Source of the DNA: Hedera helix
Lineage: Eukaryota; Streptophyta; Magnoliopsida; Apiales; Araliaceae
Assembly (NCBI GenBank): GCA_947179155.2
Contig: OX359269.1
Location: 50,059,024 to 50,123,023, forward strand
DNA length: 64,000 nt
Direction: 5' to 3'
The translations under genes were made by a program, and so were the position numbers. The notes beneath the pieces are model-generated. The model had not been told where the DNA came from, made no database searches, and saw nothing but the letters and a program-made list of their open reading frames with translations. Shown here in pieces: positions 11,745-24,200 of the stretch (position 1 is the first letter of the stretch; each line of letters opens with the position of its first letter).

Positions 11745-12551
11745 TCAAGTGATGATTTCTCTAACAAGCCAATCGAGACTAGGGTATGCGAAGTACAAAA
11801 CAAGTAAAGATGGGACAGCAAACAAAATACTGATAAGAATGTACAAAGCCAAGATGGCTGCGCTGGCAGGTATTGCATATAAAACAATAAGAAGAAATAC
11901 AAAGACCAATGGGAATTTAGCAGTCAAGTGAACAAAGAAAACTAAGGACTTGCGAAGGGATAGGTGGAGTCTTTCAGCATTGAGAGGGCTACCCATTAAG
12001 CGATCTTCATCACGGTTGGACTCATTTTGTTCAAGTAGACAAGAACGTGGGGCACCGTTGTAATTTGCATTGCTAACCTGATTCACAGACACGCTCTTGT
12101 TTGAAGACCCAACTTCATGATGATCGCCACATAAGGAAGAATGGGACTTCACCCTGTCACCATGGATGCTCTCAACCATCCAGAGGAGAAAGAAATTCTT
12201 GCGGGGAAATTTGAGATTTCCCTTGTACACCAGCCTGAAGGATAAAAGGCAGCACCAAGGGCAAGAAATGAAAAATGGAAGCTGAATTGGTAATGTGGGA
12301 AGTTTTACCACAGCCCATCGCAGCCCTAGGACACAATTCTTACAGAGGGTATGACCACACCATAAAACGTAAGGTACATTCTCCACAATGTTGAAGGATT
12401 CCCAGCAAATTGGGCATTCCAGTCCCTCTTCTCTGTTTTTGTTCACGGAAAATTCATCATCTGAACACTCTGAAGGAGCTTGATTTGGCTTTAGGAAATC
12501 ATTTTTCAGCCCAATGGTTCCAGAGATGGCATTGGAAGCGAAACCCCACAT
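11745..12551 (-). CDS. RING-HC membrane-anchored E3 ubiquitin ligase
   Basis: Single-exon 268-aa ORF. The RING finger lies at about residues 46-100 with ligands Cys46, Cys49, Cys65, His67, Cys70, Cys73, Cys97 and Cys100, a complete C3HC4 set with a long (23-residue) insert before the last pair. A low-complexity polar linker follows. Residues about 205-262 form one or two hydrophobic helices near the C-terminus, so the protein should be membrane-anchored with the RING in the cytosol. RING proteins of this type bring an E2 to a substrate; the substrate is unknown. A 5' UTR intron is likely: an acceptor (TTGCAG on the minus strand) ends at 12676, and a fair donor is at 14119. The gene has poly-C/poly-G tracts both in that intron and just past its stop. 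Confidence 0.88.
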   Translation of the reverse strand: MWGFASNAISGTIGLKNDFLKPNQAPSECSDDEFSVNKNREEGLECPICWESFNIVENVPYVLWCGHTLCKNCVLGLRWAVVKLPTLPIQLPFFISCPWCCLLSFRLVYKGNLKFPRKNFFLLWMVESIHGDRVKSHSSLCGDHHEVGSSNKSVSVNQVSNANYNGAPRSCLLEQNESNRDEDRLMGSPLNAERLHLSLRKSLVFFVHLTAKFPLVFVFLLIVLYAIPASAAILALYILISILFAVPSLLVLYFAYPSLDWLVREIIT

Positions 12552-12675
12552 GATGAGTGTGCCAGGAGTTGATTCAATGGAGAAGGTATTTATTAAGTAT
12601 TCTTGAACATAAGATTCTCAAGGACTTCTCTTCTAGGCATAACCCATTAAGAGAACTAACTTCTTGGAGTCAGAC

Positions 12676-14119
12676 CTGCAATAATGTAAAAATCAGATAT
12701 GAATGACACATCATTGCACAATAAATATAATAATTGAAAATGACAATAATGTAGAACACCAAATGACATATATGAAACTTACCATCGCCATTCCAGACTG
12801 AACTATACCAATTTGGCTAATTAAAAATGAAAAAGAATTGGATGCACTCATTTGGAATGGAAAAAAGCTAGCATTATCCTATTAGAATATTACCATATGT
12901 AGTCACAGAAGAGCCCAGGCTACTGATGATATTGCAGATACCAAGTGAGCAAATTCCCACTGACGAATGATGATTCACCCAATGTTTTGCAATGGAAATA
13001 TGTGGAATACAGCATAGTTTTACTAGAAGTACAATCCAGTAAAACAAGAGACCATGATAGACAAAACTGAAAGAGGGAGGGGGGGGGGGGGGGGGGGGGG
13101 GGTCATCAATTGAGACATGGTGGAAGTATCAAGCCCAAAGCAATCCAAAGTGAACCATGACGCGGTAACTTATCAAGACATACACTATTGGAGTTGTCAT
13201 TGACAAAAAAATGGTGTCTTATTACTAAACACTTACAAGTACAAATATCAATATCTGCCTCACCACCAAACAAACTACACCAATGGTTCTAAATCAATTC
13301 CATTTGCGATAACAAGCCACATACTAACTAAGCCACTTGACAAACTAGAGACCGACTCAGCTACAGGCTTGATTAAGATTGCACATGACATAAATAAGCC
13401 AAAACAGGTGGATAACTTAATTTTTAATTTCTAAGTCAGTCATCATCAGACAATACTTGGCTCAACTTGGATATAGTTTACAATCTCAATTTATAATCTT
13501 GAAGTCCGAAATATTTATTCAAACAACTAAGAATTATAAATACGTCACATCAGAAAAACAATTGCACAAAATCGAAGTATACAACGGTTTCAAAAAAAAA
13601 AAAAACACCTCAATGCCATTATTCACCACAAGTTTCATACTTTTCCTGCAAGCTTAAGATAAAAAATGTATCCAATTGAACCAAGTAATTTAAAAGCAGT
13701 CCATATCTCAAGTCTCATTCTTTTTGTTAGGCCATTGTATTAGATAACTTTATTACTATAGAGAAACAACAATTTTATTTTTATAGCGTCATCACTCTAC
13801 GTCATTATCATTTTAAAAGTAATTCTCTCCTGAACAAAATAAAAAACTGGTCCTTTATAAGTATGCCAAATTTGATTTATTTTAAAACCAAAAGCTTCGG
13901 CAATTTTCTTTCTCAAATGCCAAATTCAATTCATTCTATAACCAAAAGGCACCTATTTATTTTCAATAAAGTAATACCAAGAACAGTAATACATTACATA
14001 TATATAGATACCCAGAAAACGATTATCAACAGAAATCCCAGAATATTCATTCAAATCTAACCAGAAAACGATTATCAACACATGAACATGAATGAATTGG
14101 CAGAGAAATTAGATCAAAC
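12676..14119 (-). other. inferred 5' UTR intron of the RING gene
   Basis: Bounded by AG|GT at 14119 and CAG at 12676 on the minus strand. No ORF of interest lies inside. It contains the 24-nt G tract at 13079-13102. The splice sites are read by eye and unconfirmed. Confidence 0.5.
13079..13102 (+). repeat. poly-G tract of 24 nt
   Basis: Twenty-four consecutive G preceded by AAGAGGGA, inside the inferred 5' UTR intron of the minus-strand RING gene. Confidence 0.95.
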
Positions 14120-14220
14120 CTAATGGTCCTCGTAATCTCGAAAAGCACGCCTACGTCAGAGATCCAACCCGCTGTTTCTCTCTCTCGAAAAACTCTATGT
14201 GAACAATTTATATGTGTATC

Positions 14221-14236
14221 TATATTATATATATAG
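14221..14236 (-). promoter_or_regulatory. TATA-like element of the RING gene
   Basis: On the minus strand this reads CTATATATATAATATA. It is followed about 30-60 nt downstream by a GAGAGAGAAACAG-containing leader-like stretch. Placement fits the inferred first (untranslated) exon near 14120-14200. Confidence 0.4.
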
Positions 14237-14299
14237 ACAGCGTCGGTAAGATTTTACTTAGAGCCTTTTGAGACCACAGAAACACTCCAGCTTCCGAGT

Positions 14300-15269
14300 G
14301 TTGGGGAATAAGGAGATCCGCTACATCATGGTGTACTGTACTTACATAGGCTATTGGGTATTAAAAGCTGATTGATTGGGCCAGGCTACTACACCAGCGG
14401 GCTTTATGTCGCCATTTTCTAAAGAGGGTTTAGGTTTTGGGCTGGAAATAAATTAAATTTGGTCATTGTCTGAAATTTATCTTAAAATCAATGAAATTAA
14501 CAAAATTAATAAAGATGCACATGCATAATTATGATAACCTACGTATAGTGTTTCAATAGAAGTTTATGATACCTTACGATGTAGTGTTTCAATGAAAGTT
14601 TTGAATTGAGAAGATAATTCTTAACGTGATCAATTTAGTTGATTCAATAGAAGACAAATATCAAAATTAATCCAACGAGATGAATCTTATTAACTAAATA
14701 AGTCTTAGAAAATAGATTTTGATACATTATTTATTTTTGCCAAGTGACTAAATTTATGTTTTGATATAATTGCAGGGATTGCCACGTGAAATATGCAATT
14801 ATTGTGGTTTTGTACAAAATTAATTTAAACACTAGTGTCCCTAAAGGCGTAAAAATACAAAATTATCGTTTATTATACATTGCAACAAAATATAGTTTTA
14901 AAAGGAATAGTACAATTTATTCTTATTCCACTTCAATAATTATACTAAGCTAATATGCGTATATTTCTTTTATTATTTCAACAATTATAACTTAAATAGA
15001 AAGGGAAATTTTGACAACTATTTTTTGGCTAAACTAAACATGATCATTATGAAATTGAGAGAGTATAATATATATATTGCACATGTTATCCTATCTATTG
15101 TATAGTGAAATAAAATTAATTTGCTTGTTTCAATGATGCAATTCTCCTAATAAAGATATTTTGTTATTTTTACAAGTTTTTTTCTCAATAAAATTATAAA
15201 ACCCTACCAATAGTTCTTGTAAGTGATATAAAAAATACTTTTAGAAATATCAATTTTTATTTTTATTTT
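14300..15269. other. intergenic spacer between divergent genes
   Basis: AT-rich spacer between the RING gene (minus) and the small membrane-protein gene (plus). I see no ORF, no transposon ends and no clear TATA box for the plus-strand gene. Confidence 0.4.
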
Positions 15270-15461
15270 TTAAAAATAATTTAATGCAACCCTTGCAAGT
15301 TGCAAAGGAGCGGAGCGAGCAGCCTTACGAAAAATCTCTCATAATTTTTTATTATCTTTTCAAACTCACCATGGTCGATTAGTAGCCGCGTTATTTCATC
15401 TCCCCGTAAGTTCGCCGCCGGAGCTCCGGCGAATCGATCTCCTGCGAAACCTTTCCGGTCG

Positions 15462-16725
15462 GTAAGACTTGCACCTAGGCTTATTCTAGATTGCTCCATT
15501 CGGCGCTTATATTTGTATGCTGTTTTTCTCTGCTTGAAATAATATCAGTTTGCTTTTGGTGCACTTCCTTTGTGTTTGCTCGAACTTTTCATACACCTGT
15601 ATACACAATTAAACATACTTTTTGAACTATCTTAGTTAATAACTCGATTTGATAATCATGGTTTTGCGAGAACATCTCATTAATCTGGCTAAAGTATGTT
15701 GCAAGGTTCAAAACTATGAGGACCAAATTTCTTCTTTACCATATCTATATACTATCTTTATTAAATTTACTCCTCCTTCCGAAAACCCTACATATACATA
15801 TATGAATCATATGTCATGTGTGAAACGATTTTAGTATTTTTATAATTTGGGAACAATTAGTTCATGGATCTTGACACCTGCTGTAGTTAATCACCGAGTC
15901 TTACTGTCTTTGAGTTTTTGTTTGTACTTTTCCAGTCCATATTCTTCCTTGATACTGTTAAGAAATAGCTATGGATCTGTATAGTTCGCAACTGCCATAT
16001 AATCTCTGTTATTTTACTTTTACATTGTGTGATTTGATGTGTACTTCTGTAAATTCAGTAAATATTGCTAGTATGACTTCTTCTTCTTTTTAATAATTAT
16101 AATGCATTTCACTTTTGGTATTTAAAAAAAGAAAAGGAAAGAAAACCTCCATATTGTGGCATATTTATAACTGGCAATTGTTATTTGTATCATTTGGGAC
16201 GATTTAGAATGACTAATCCAAATTGAGTTGTGGAGTGACCTCCATTGCATAAGTTTTCGCGATTAGTGAATATAGAAGAAAGGGTGAGTTTCTTGAGGCA
16301 AGTTTTAGACCAGTTTTCTCTAGAGCAGTTTGCACTTAATGGCTCAGAACAAGCTAAACAAGATTGTGTTTTGTTTTCATGTAAAAACTTTCTTTTTCAG
16401 CTATAATGATAGTGAGTCTGCTGATACAAGAAAGTGGGTTTGAGTTGGTTAAGATATACCATTACTACGGTAATCAAAGTTTGATTACTTAATTTGGGAT
16501 TGTCCTGAAGAAGAAAAGGTTAATAACACAGAGAGAAAGAATATAATAACAAAGTAGCTGAGCTAGTTGGTGGCCTTGGTGTGATGAGCTAGTATATGCA
16601 CTTGATATTCATAATTAATGGATGGGGCTTCACAGAATTATTCTTTCTAAAGTTTCTTAGTGACGGGAAATTTTGTTCTATACAATGCAACTATGCAAGT
16701 AACATGCCTGTTTTTCAACCTGCAG
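15462..16725 (+). other. inferred 5' UTR intron of the small membrane-protein gene
   Basis: A GC-richer leader-like block (about 15290-15461) ends in CCGGTCG|GTAAGA, a good donor. The acceptor CAACCTGCAG ends at 16725, 69 nt before the chosen ATG. The interval is T-rich and has no coding sequence. Inferred from splice motifs only. Confidence 0.6.
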
Positions 16726-16794
16726 CAAAGCAATAGAATATCTTGGACCTTGTCATCCATTATTTCCATTTTCAATAGTCAACCTCTTTTGAAA

Positions 16795-17151
16795 ATGGCA
16801 ACTTTGCAGAAAGGAGAGGATAATAAGCAACCTGCAGATAGCCAGCAACAGGCTAGCGCTTCCGCTGTCGGCTGGATAGAAAGCCAATATCGGAGGCTCA
16901 AAGAAAATGCAGAAGCTTATCCTTATGTGTGGGCTTCGTATGCTGTTGTATACATTGGATTTGGCCTCTGGACTACTTATAGATGGAGAAAGCTCCGTCA
17001 GACTGAGGACAGAGTTCGAGTCCTTCAAGCTAGACTCCGCAAACTTATTGAAGCTGAGGAGTCAGCAACCTCTACAGCAGTGACTGACAAGGCAGTTCCT
17101 TCCACAATCGCTAAAGCTGAGGAGTCGATAATGTCTGCAACAGTGAACTGA
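16795..17151 (+). CDS. small conserved plant membrane protein, function unknown
   Basis: 118-aa ORF starting at MATLQKGEDNK. A polar Gln/Ala-rich N-terminus is followed by a conserved-looking core (W-I-E-S-Q-Y-R-R-L-K-E-N at about residues 26-37). One hydrophobic segment (YVWASYAVVYIGFGLWTTY, about residues 42-61) comes next. A basic helix, WRKLR-x-TEDRVRVLQ-x-RLRKLIEAEE, follows and may form a short coiled coil. I recognise this arrangement as a plant-conserved single-pass protein but cannot assign a role. The frame is open further upstream, but those residues are not family-like and lie beside a probable 5' UTR intron acceptor, so I used the internal ATG. The C-terminal AEES repeat (two copies) is unusual but small. 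Confidence 0.8.
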   Translation: MATLQKGEDNKQPADSQQQASASAVGWIESQYRRLKENAEAYPYVWASYAVVYIGFGLWTTYRWRKLRQTEDRVRVLQARLRKLIEAEESATSTAVTDKAVPSTIAKAEESIMSATVN

Positions 17152-17998
17152 CAAGGCATTGCCATCCAATGATAGACCAATCAAGTAATTGATCTGTGCG
17201 CTATTTGATGTAGTTTCTTTTTTTGAAAAACTGATTTTATACAGATTACTGTTGTTCTTTGCTGGTGAGCGTCAAATATTCACAGAAGTTTATGGTCTAG
17301 AGAAGCTCAAGAAATGAAATATAATGAATTTTTTGGGCCTTGTGGCAGTGTATTTTGTGTTGCCATAGAGTCGGTTATCTCAACTACTACTAGCAATAGC
17401 TAATGAAGTTCCATTATTCTGCTTTTTCTTGCAACCTATGGGCACCGCCATCCTAATATACTGGTGAGAAGGCATGGCCCGCTTATCCAACAGCTATATG
17501 TTGCTGTGTAAATGAGAAAAGTTGAGGAACCAAATTTATAAGAGGAGAATGAGAGAATCAGTTAATTGGTAATGTTGCCGACGCTAATGTAGGCCGAGGA
17601 TTAGTTTCATACAATTATTATGTTTTGGTTCCGACATTAGACATTGGAAACACTTGTGCTGATCGTTTTAGTTTTGGTGTCTGATCTCTTTCATGGTTGA
17701 ATTTTTGTTGAAATGTTACTACTGTACATGTCTTAGAAAACTTGATCTAGATACAGTTCTAACTGTCCGTAGGGGATCTGTTTGGTCTTGTTTACATTAA
17801 AGGAGATAAGCTGATAAAGGATCTCTTAACTTTTATATAGGATATTTCTTGCTCATACATAGACAACCAACAAGTATTTAAATAAAAAATACAAGAACAG
17901 TGGAACTTGATAAAGTCTTTTGCTAGCTTAATCTTTCTTGCCTTCTCTTGGTTGGAATTTATTAGTAGCTAGGGGTATAGATGGAGTGAAATTCATGA
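17152..17998. other. 3' flank and spacer
   Basis: Downstream of the small membrane-protein gene. T-rich, 3'-UTR-like at first, then non-coding. No repeat ends seen. Confidence 0.4.
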
Positions 17999-18161
17999 TC
18001 AGTTGTAGGTGGATTTAGTAGATGGAGTATATTTCTGAGCATTTTTAAGAATCTTGGAAAGTGCTGCTTGGCCGAGATCGAGTCCACAAACAACAGCAAG
18101 GCGGCAAGCTGAACCAGAAAGAGTATAACATCAGAGAGTTCTTCCTCTAGGTGTTCCTTAC

Positions 18162-18950
18162 TAGGGGTGCACACGGTCGGTTTGGTCGGTTTTTTGAGAG
18201 AAAAAATAACCAAACCATTTAAATCGGTTAATTAAAAATTAAAACCGCCCAAATTTTTACATCGTAATCGGTTTTCGGTTTATTCGGTTTCGGTTAAATC
18301 GGTCGGTTTATTCGGTTATTCGGTTACGTAATTAATAATTTTAGCTAAATTTTTGCATCCATAAACTGAATTCACAAATTCCATGTACATATTAGTAAAA
18401 TATAAAATATCAATGTTAACTGATACTTTCTGTTAAATATCAGCATGCACAGAAGAATAACTCACCTTTACATCTAATGATAGGTTGGTGAAGTTCAATG
18501 GAACATATCATCCTCAATCACCAGCATATGTGTAATGGACATATATATATTACTCTTGTCATTTTCAATACAGCATGCACAGAAGAATTATGTGTAATGG
18601 ATTCTATATATGTATTTTCATCTTCAATCACCAGTTCTCGGAAATTAACCAATGATGGTGGGATCTTAGAGAAAAATATTTCTATGAGATTTCTTATGAT
18701 TAAATATATAATTATATAAAATAAATATTTATTAGAAAAGTATATAAATTATATTATAATTTTAAATTGTTCGGTAGATTCGGTCGGTTTCGGTTTTTTG
18801 AGAAGCCAAACCAAATCGACCGAACTAGTTTCGGTTTTTCAATTTTATAGTGTTCGGTTTTTCGGTTTTTTTCGATTTTATGTGTGATTGGTTCGGTCCG
18901 ATTCGGTTCGGTCGGTTTTTTGGTTTTTTTCGGTTTTGTGTGCACCCCTA
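18162..18950. mobile_element. non-autonomous hAT element (789 bp) inside the MazG pseudogene
   Basis: Perfect 13-bp terminal inverted repeats (TAGGGGTGCACAC) and an exact 8-bp target duplication TTCCTTAC at 18154-18161 and 18951-18958. Both are hallmarks of hAT transposons. The subterminal regions carry many CGGTTT/GGTCGG motifs. Inside is a partial duplication of a block containing CAGCATGCACAGAAGAAT (about 18440 and 18570). It has no transposase. Confidence 0.93.
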
Positions 18951-18999
18951 TTCCTTACCATCAGAACTCCAGTTGGGTAGCCCTTGTGCAACCTGGGCC

Positions 19000-19563
19000 T
19001 AATCATTCGGTTATAACCAAATCGAATAACTTATTCGGTTATAATTGAAAACCAAAATTTACGTAATTTTAATATCCAAACAAATATCCGAATTATAAGG
19101 TAACTGAATAACCGAAAATCGAATATTATTTCGGTTAATAACCGAAATTAAGTTTCATTTTTGTCAAACAAAAAAATTCATTTCATTTTTTCAATACTAG
19201 AGCTTCCAGTCAATAATTATTAATAACAATCAACAACCATAATAATTCATAATCTAAACAAAGTTTAATGATTTAAAATTAACAATATATAATCCATAAT
19301 TTCACAAAGTCTAATTAATATCATAACAATTAACAATTAGAAATTAAAAATAGGTTTTTTTTATAAATTTTAATTTGGTTAATTGGTTAACTGAACAATA
19401 TAATTTTCATATTCGAAACCGAACCTGAAAATCGAATTGTAAAACGGTTATAACCTAAAATATCCAAATAATCAAAATATTTCAGTTAAAAAATTCGGTT
19501 AGATTTGGTTATTTGGTTAGAAAGGGAGGAAGAAATAAAGTTTGACAAATATAATATATTATG
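19000..19563. mobile_element. degraded CGGTTA-rich insertion, probable hAT-type MITE
   Basis: It interrupts the MazG reading frame between piece 1 and piece 2. Both ends are rich in (A)TTCGGTTAT / AACCGAA motifs in inverted orientation, like the neighbouring hAT element. I could not define exact terminal repeats or a target duplication, so the boundaries come from where the MazG homology stops and resumes. Confidence 0.6.
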
Positions 19564-19719
19564 CCACTGAAATTAACTCGGGAGTACTATCAAGAGCTAA
19601 GAGGAGATTTCTAGGACTATGAAATCGCTCCCAATCCCTTGCTTTAGCAAACTCCGCAAGCCCATCACTAAGTTCTTTCAGTGACACGCTTTCCTACAGT
19701 ACTCTTGGGACTTCTCCAT

Positions 19720-21235
19720 TTACCCTTGGGTATGTGGCTCTTACATGCATCATCTTTCTATTTAAAGATAAATGATTGTGGGTTTGGTGAGACTAGTCTG
19801 CAAGAGGGTGTGTGTTTGTGTGTGTGAGAGAGAGAGGGCCTGCCCTGCTTCTAACTAAGTGCATGATTAGTGGAGGGACCTTTAGAGTGTGGCTTGAAAA
19901 CAATATTCACTTGAGATATGGCAAAGATGTTTCCATCTTTCCATGACTTGATATCACGTATTTTCCACCTTCATATTCTTTTACTATGAATATATAACAC
20001 ACGCACATAGGCTGCTTAAGACTTAAAACCTCAATTATGGTATATATAGGTACAACTATATTTTGATTTTTCCTTGCAGAATCTATAGCTTTGTTCATAG
20101 CTTGGAAATTTGGATCCATCACTGCTCAACTTTGAAGTTTATTCATTGTGACAAGAAGAAACAAAACATGAAGCTTGCTTGATTATCCTTTTCACCAAAG
20201 ACGAACAAACACCATTAATTTCTTATGCTGTGTTGTAAATCTCGGATATTCTGGCCCTAATTTTGGATAATTTAACTGTTGGTGTTTAGTGTCAAGTCCT
20301 AACAATTGTAACTTCATGATCAATCTCAACTTAATTGTGTTATGTATATCAGTGCGCACCAATGCTCAAACATGTCGGTAATGGTATATACTGAGGCTCT
20401 TATGCTATCACAACATAACTCATAAATAGTTGTAGGATAAGATCGATCAAAACTTGAATATAAGCATTAGTTTCTTTGCCTTCTAAGATATCTTGCAGCA
20501 TTTTTCTTATTCACGACAATGATGGCGATGAAGCTGATTGTGCTTCCAAACTTGGCCACTAGTACCTTGCGATTTTGATGTTGGCCTTTGCACATTTTGT
20601 ATCTAGTTTTTGGACATCTTAGGCTTCAAATCTCTCTCCCGAATTCTGTGGCTTCTAAAACATAATTCCTATAGATTTCTATCAGTAATCTAAACCCTTT
20701 GAAATTATATAGCCTCTTGGAGTATATCCTCCATTAGTAAAACTGTTCCAATTTTCTATTAAGTTGTACAAGTACACTTGCAGGGAAAAACAGAGGATGC
20801 TACAAGAATTTGATTACATTTAATACCAGCAGACAAACAGGAGTTACGGGACTTGTAACATACCATGAGTTTTGTGTTTTTGAAGTTGTACCAGCCTTTC
20901 CTTTAAGAGTGCAAAAGCTGATATGAGGCAAGAAGAAAATAATTAGTTAATTGAGAGCCCCATGCCTACCTACCTTGGTACATCTTCCAAAACATTTTTC
21001 AGTTTTTTATGATTTTGTAGGCTAGCCATCAGGTCATGGGTGATATTTAACCTTGCGGAAAAGGTTACTTGATATGAGTTTGATAATTGGTTCAAAACAC
21101 ATCCCAAAATTTTGATGAGCAAAATCTTCTTCAGAATAATGAATTTAATTGACTTTTTACAATAAGAATGACTATGAAATACAAATGTATGCAAACCTCA
21201 TATGTATAGACACCTATGTTAATGAGCTCCAAATA
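19720..21235. other. gene-free spacer
   Basis: No coding sequence recognised. A short TG/AG microsatellite lies near 19806-19838. The right end should contain the 3' UTR of the receptor kinase gene. Confidence 0.4.
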
Positions 21236-24200
21236 TCACAACGAAGGAGGAGAAGAGCTATATTTCAAATCCCTTTGGCTGGCAGATGAAATCCTAACCA
21301 ACATAGCAAGCACCTCCTTCATATTTGGCCTAGCCTGCGGCGCCTCTGCTGCACACCTTATTCCAATCCTCAACAAATCACACAACTCCTCCGCCCCCTC
21401 TCCTAGTCCGGACACTAAAAGTGCCACTGGCACCAATGTTCTACTAAATCCCCGTCGACCATCCCCCATCACCCTTCTCGACCACTCCACTAGGCACTCT
21501 TCTCCCCCATCCACCGCTCGCCTCCCGGTTGCAAGCTCCATTGCTAGCACTCCATAGCTATACACATCGCCCTTTGTCGTGGCCTGCCACGTTTGACCAT
21601 ACTCTGGTGCAACATATCCAATGGTTCCTGCCACCATTGTGCTCACATGACTCCCTCCAGCATCAACAACTCTAGCAAGCCCAAAATCCGTAACGCATGC
21701 TTTTCCATCTTTATCAAGCAGCACATTGCTAGCTTTGACGTCTCTGTGCACAATTGCAGGGAAGCACTCGTGGTGTAAAAAGACTAGCGCTCGCGCAACA
21801 TCAAGTGCCACATCTATTCGTTGCCTCCATGTGAGGCGTGTTCGATCTGAAATAAGTTCTTCCAAGCTACCACCTACCATATACTCATAAACTAACAATT
21901 TTTCTGAGCCATCAAGGCACCAACCGTGGAGTGTCACAAGATTCGGATGAGGCCAGCCAAAGCCATTTCCAGTTAGCACTTCCATTTCTGCTCGAAACTC
22001 TCTTTCCCCCTCGATACCCTCTCTTTGCTGCTTCTTTACTGCTACTTCTCTCCCATCCGGTAACACTCCTCTGTACACTGTTCCAAATCCTCCCCTCCCA
22101 ATAATTCTCTCGTCCGAAAAATTCCCAGTAGCCATTAAGATGTCTTTATGTGTGAATGCTGTTTTGTCCAAACGAATGACCTTAACTTTGTCCGATAACC
22201 ATGGTGAAGATTCACCAGAGCTTGACCCTGTGTCGTGTCGTTCCTTTGCTTCCTCCAAAAGATAACTTGATGAATCTACCGGGCTTTTTACCACAACGCA
22301 AACTATGAGACTCATTATTCCACACACTAAGAAGACAAGTACTAGAGCTAAAAACACCAAGAATATATATGCACTTGATTTCATAGTCTTTCTTGGATTT
22401 TCATTGGTACCCAGAGGATTATTCGTAGCGTTGTTTATAAAAGATGGAAGGCGTAAAAATGGGTCACCAAGAAATGACCATTTCTCAAATGTTGCCAACT
22501 GCCCAGTTTCCGGTATCACACCAGAAATATACGGATTGTAGGAGATATTGAACTTGCTAAGGTCATTCAACTCGTTCAAGCTGATAGGGAATTCTCCAGA
22601 GAAATTGTTATATGAAAAATCAAGGTTTTGTAAGCAATTGATACTCCCCAATTCCGTTGGAATTTCCCCAGAAAAGTTGTTCTGTGAAATGTTTAGGACT
22701 ACTAGTGGCATCTGTTTAATCTCAGCAGGGAATGTACCACTGAATTCATTAACACCCAAATGCAGCATACTAAAGTTCTGCATCTTCCCAATTTCACGAG
22801 GGAGTTCACCAGATAATCGATTATCACTAAGCTGAATATAACCAGATATCTGAAATGTTCGAACATTTGTACCTGGGGCACAAACTGGAAATAGGCCATA
22901 CCCTTTAAGCAAGCTGTCCCATAGGCTTCTACATTTCTTCATTGTAAGGAGTGTATACACAAAACTAAATGGAGGGTAATTTGCAGGTATCCATCTTTTC
23001 ATAGCTGAACACTCCCCCGAACCAGCAGTGATTCGATCATTTGCACGATTCACCAGAAATGTTGGCGTCGCGTTCCTGCCTATATTTGTCAATTCAGCTG
23101 GTATTTTCCCAGAAATTTGATTGTTGGCAATATTCAGCCACAACAAACTACTGCAATTCCCCAAGTCTGGTGGAATTTCACCCGTTAAGTCGTTGTTGGC
23201 AAGCATCAACCACAAAAGGGAATTTAAGTTTCCTAAACTTGGTGGAATTGACCCATTAAGCCTATTGTAGGAGAGATCAAGGGCTTGGAGTTGCGGAAAA
23301 TTTCCATATTCAAGTGGTATATTTCCAGTGAACTGATTAGTGGAAAGAAATAAGTACTTCAAGCTTAGCATCTGAGAAAACTCAACAGGTAATTGACCTG
23401 AGAAATTATTATAACTCAAGTCTAAGCGAGTAATGTTTTGTAATTTGAGAATTCCGGAAGTATATATCCCACCAGTATACGAATTCCCATGTAAAAGAAG
23501 AAATTTCACTTGTGTAATTCGCCCAAAAATCTCTTGTATATCACCTCTAAACATGTTCCTGCTCAGATCCAAAAACACCAAGTTCTTCAAATCAATTAAA
23601 GATTCCGGAATTTCCCTGTAAAAACTGTTGTTCCCCAAAAAAAGTGCTTGGAGTCTCGCCATTGATCCAATCTCTGGTGGGATTCGCCCCGTGAAATTGT
23701 TTCCCCACAAATTCAATACCACCAAATTCTTACAATGGGAGATCTCCCTCGGAAATTCTCCGGTAAAAGAATTCTCTGACAAGTCCAGAGCTTCCAAGCT
23801 ACAATTTTCTGAGAAAACCCCTGGTGGGATTTTGCCGCTAAATTTGTTTTCGGAGACCTCAAACTCCTTTAGCCTTTCAAAAGCAAAATGAAGACCCCCA
23901 CTTAAATTGTTGGAGCTAAAAGCAACATACTCCAAATTCAAGCACCCATCAAAGGAAATTCCAATTTCACCAGTGAGATTATTTGATGAAATATTCGCAA
24001 CCACCAAGCTGTTGCATATTCTTGGGAAAATTAACCCAATGTCACCCTGAATTCTGTTTACAGAAAGGTCAAGAATTTCCAGGCTGTTGAGTCCCTTAAG
24101 GTTGAGCTCACCACCAATAACATTGTGTGAAAGGTTCAAAAACTTTAGGTTCTGGCACAGGCCTAAATCGGCCGGAACCGGACCCGCAATTGAATTTCCA

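Larger units (their letters stand above)
17999..19719 (-). pseudogene. MazG/dCTP pyrophosphatase-like (DCTPP1-type) pseudogene
   Basis: Three collinear minus-strand pieces make one MazG-fold protein. Piece 1 (19719-19564) has MEKSQE, then after a 1-nt frameshift VSLKELSDGLAEFAKARDWE and the SPRNLLLAL block. Piece 2 (18999-18951) has QVAQGLPNWSSDGKE. Piece 3 (18161-17999) has HLEEELSDVILFLVQ, then after an 8-bp insertion VCGLDLGQAALSKILKNAQK and a stop. The intact enzyme hydrolyses dCTP and related nucleotides for pool cleaning. The first metal-binding motif (normally EVGEL) is degraded; the second (EELSD) is intact. A transposon sits between pieces 1 and 2, and a hAT MITE between 2 and 3. The MITE's 8-bp duplication supplies the codons that join KE to HL. 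The broken frame and two insertions make it non-functional. No intron is evident. Confidence 0.85.

Noticed and set aside
15281..15499. Minus-strand 72-aa ORF
   Set aside because: It lies opposite a leader-like exon of the plus-strand gene and shows no family features.
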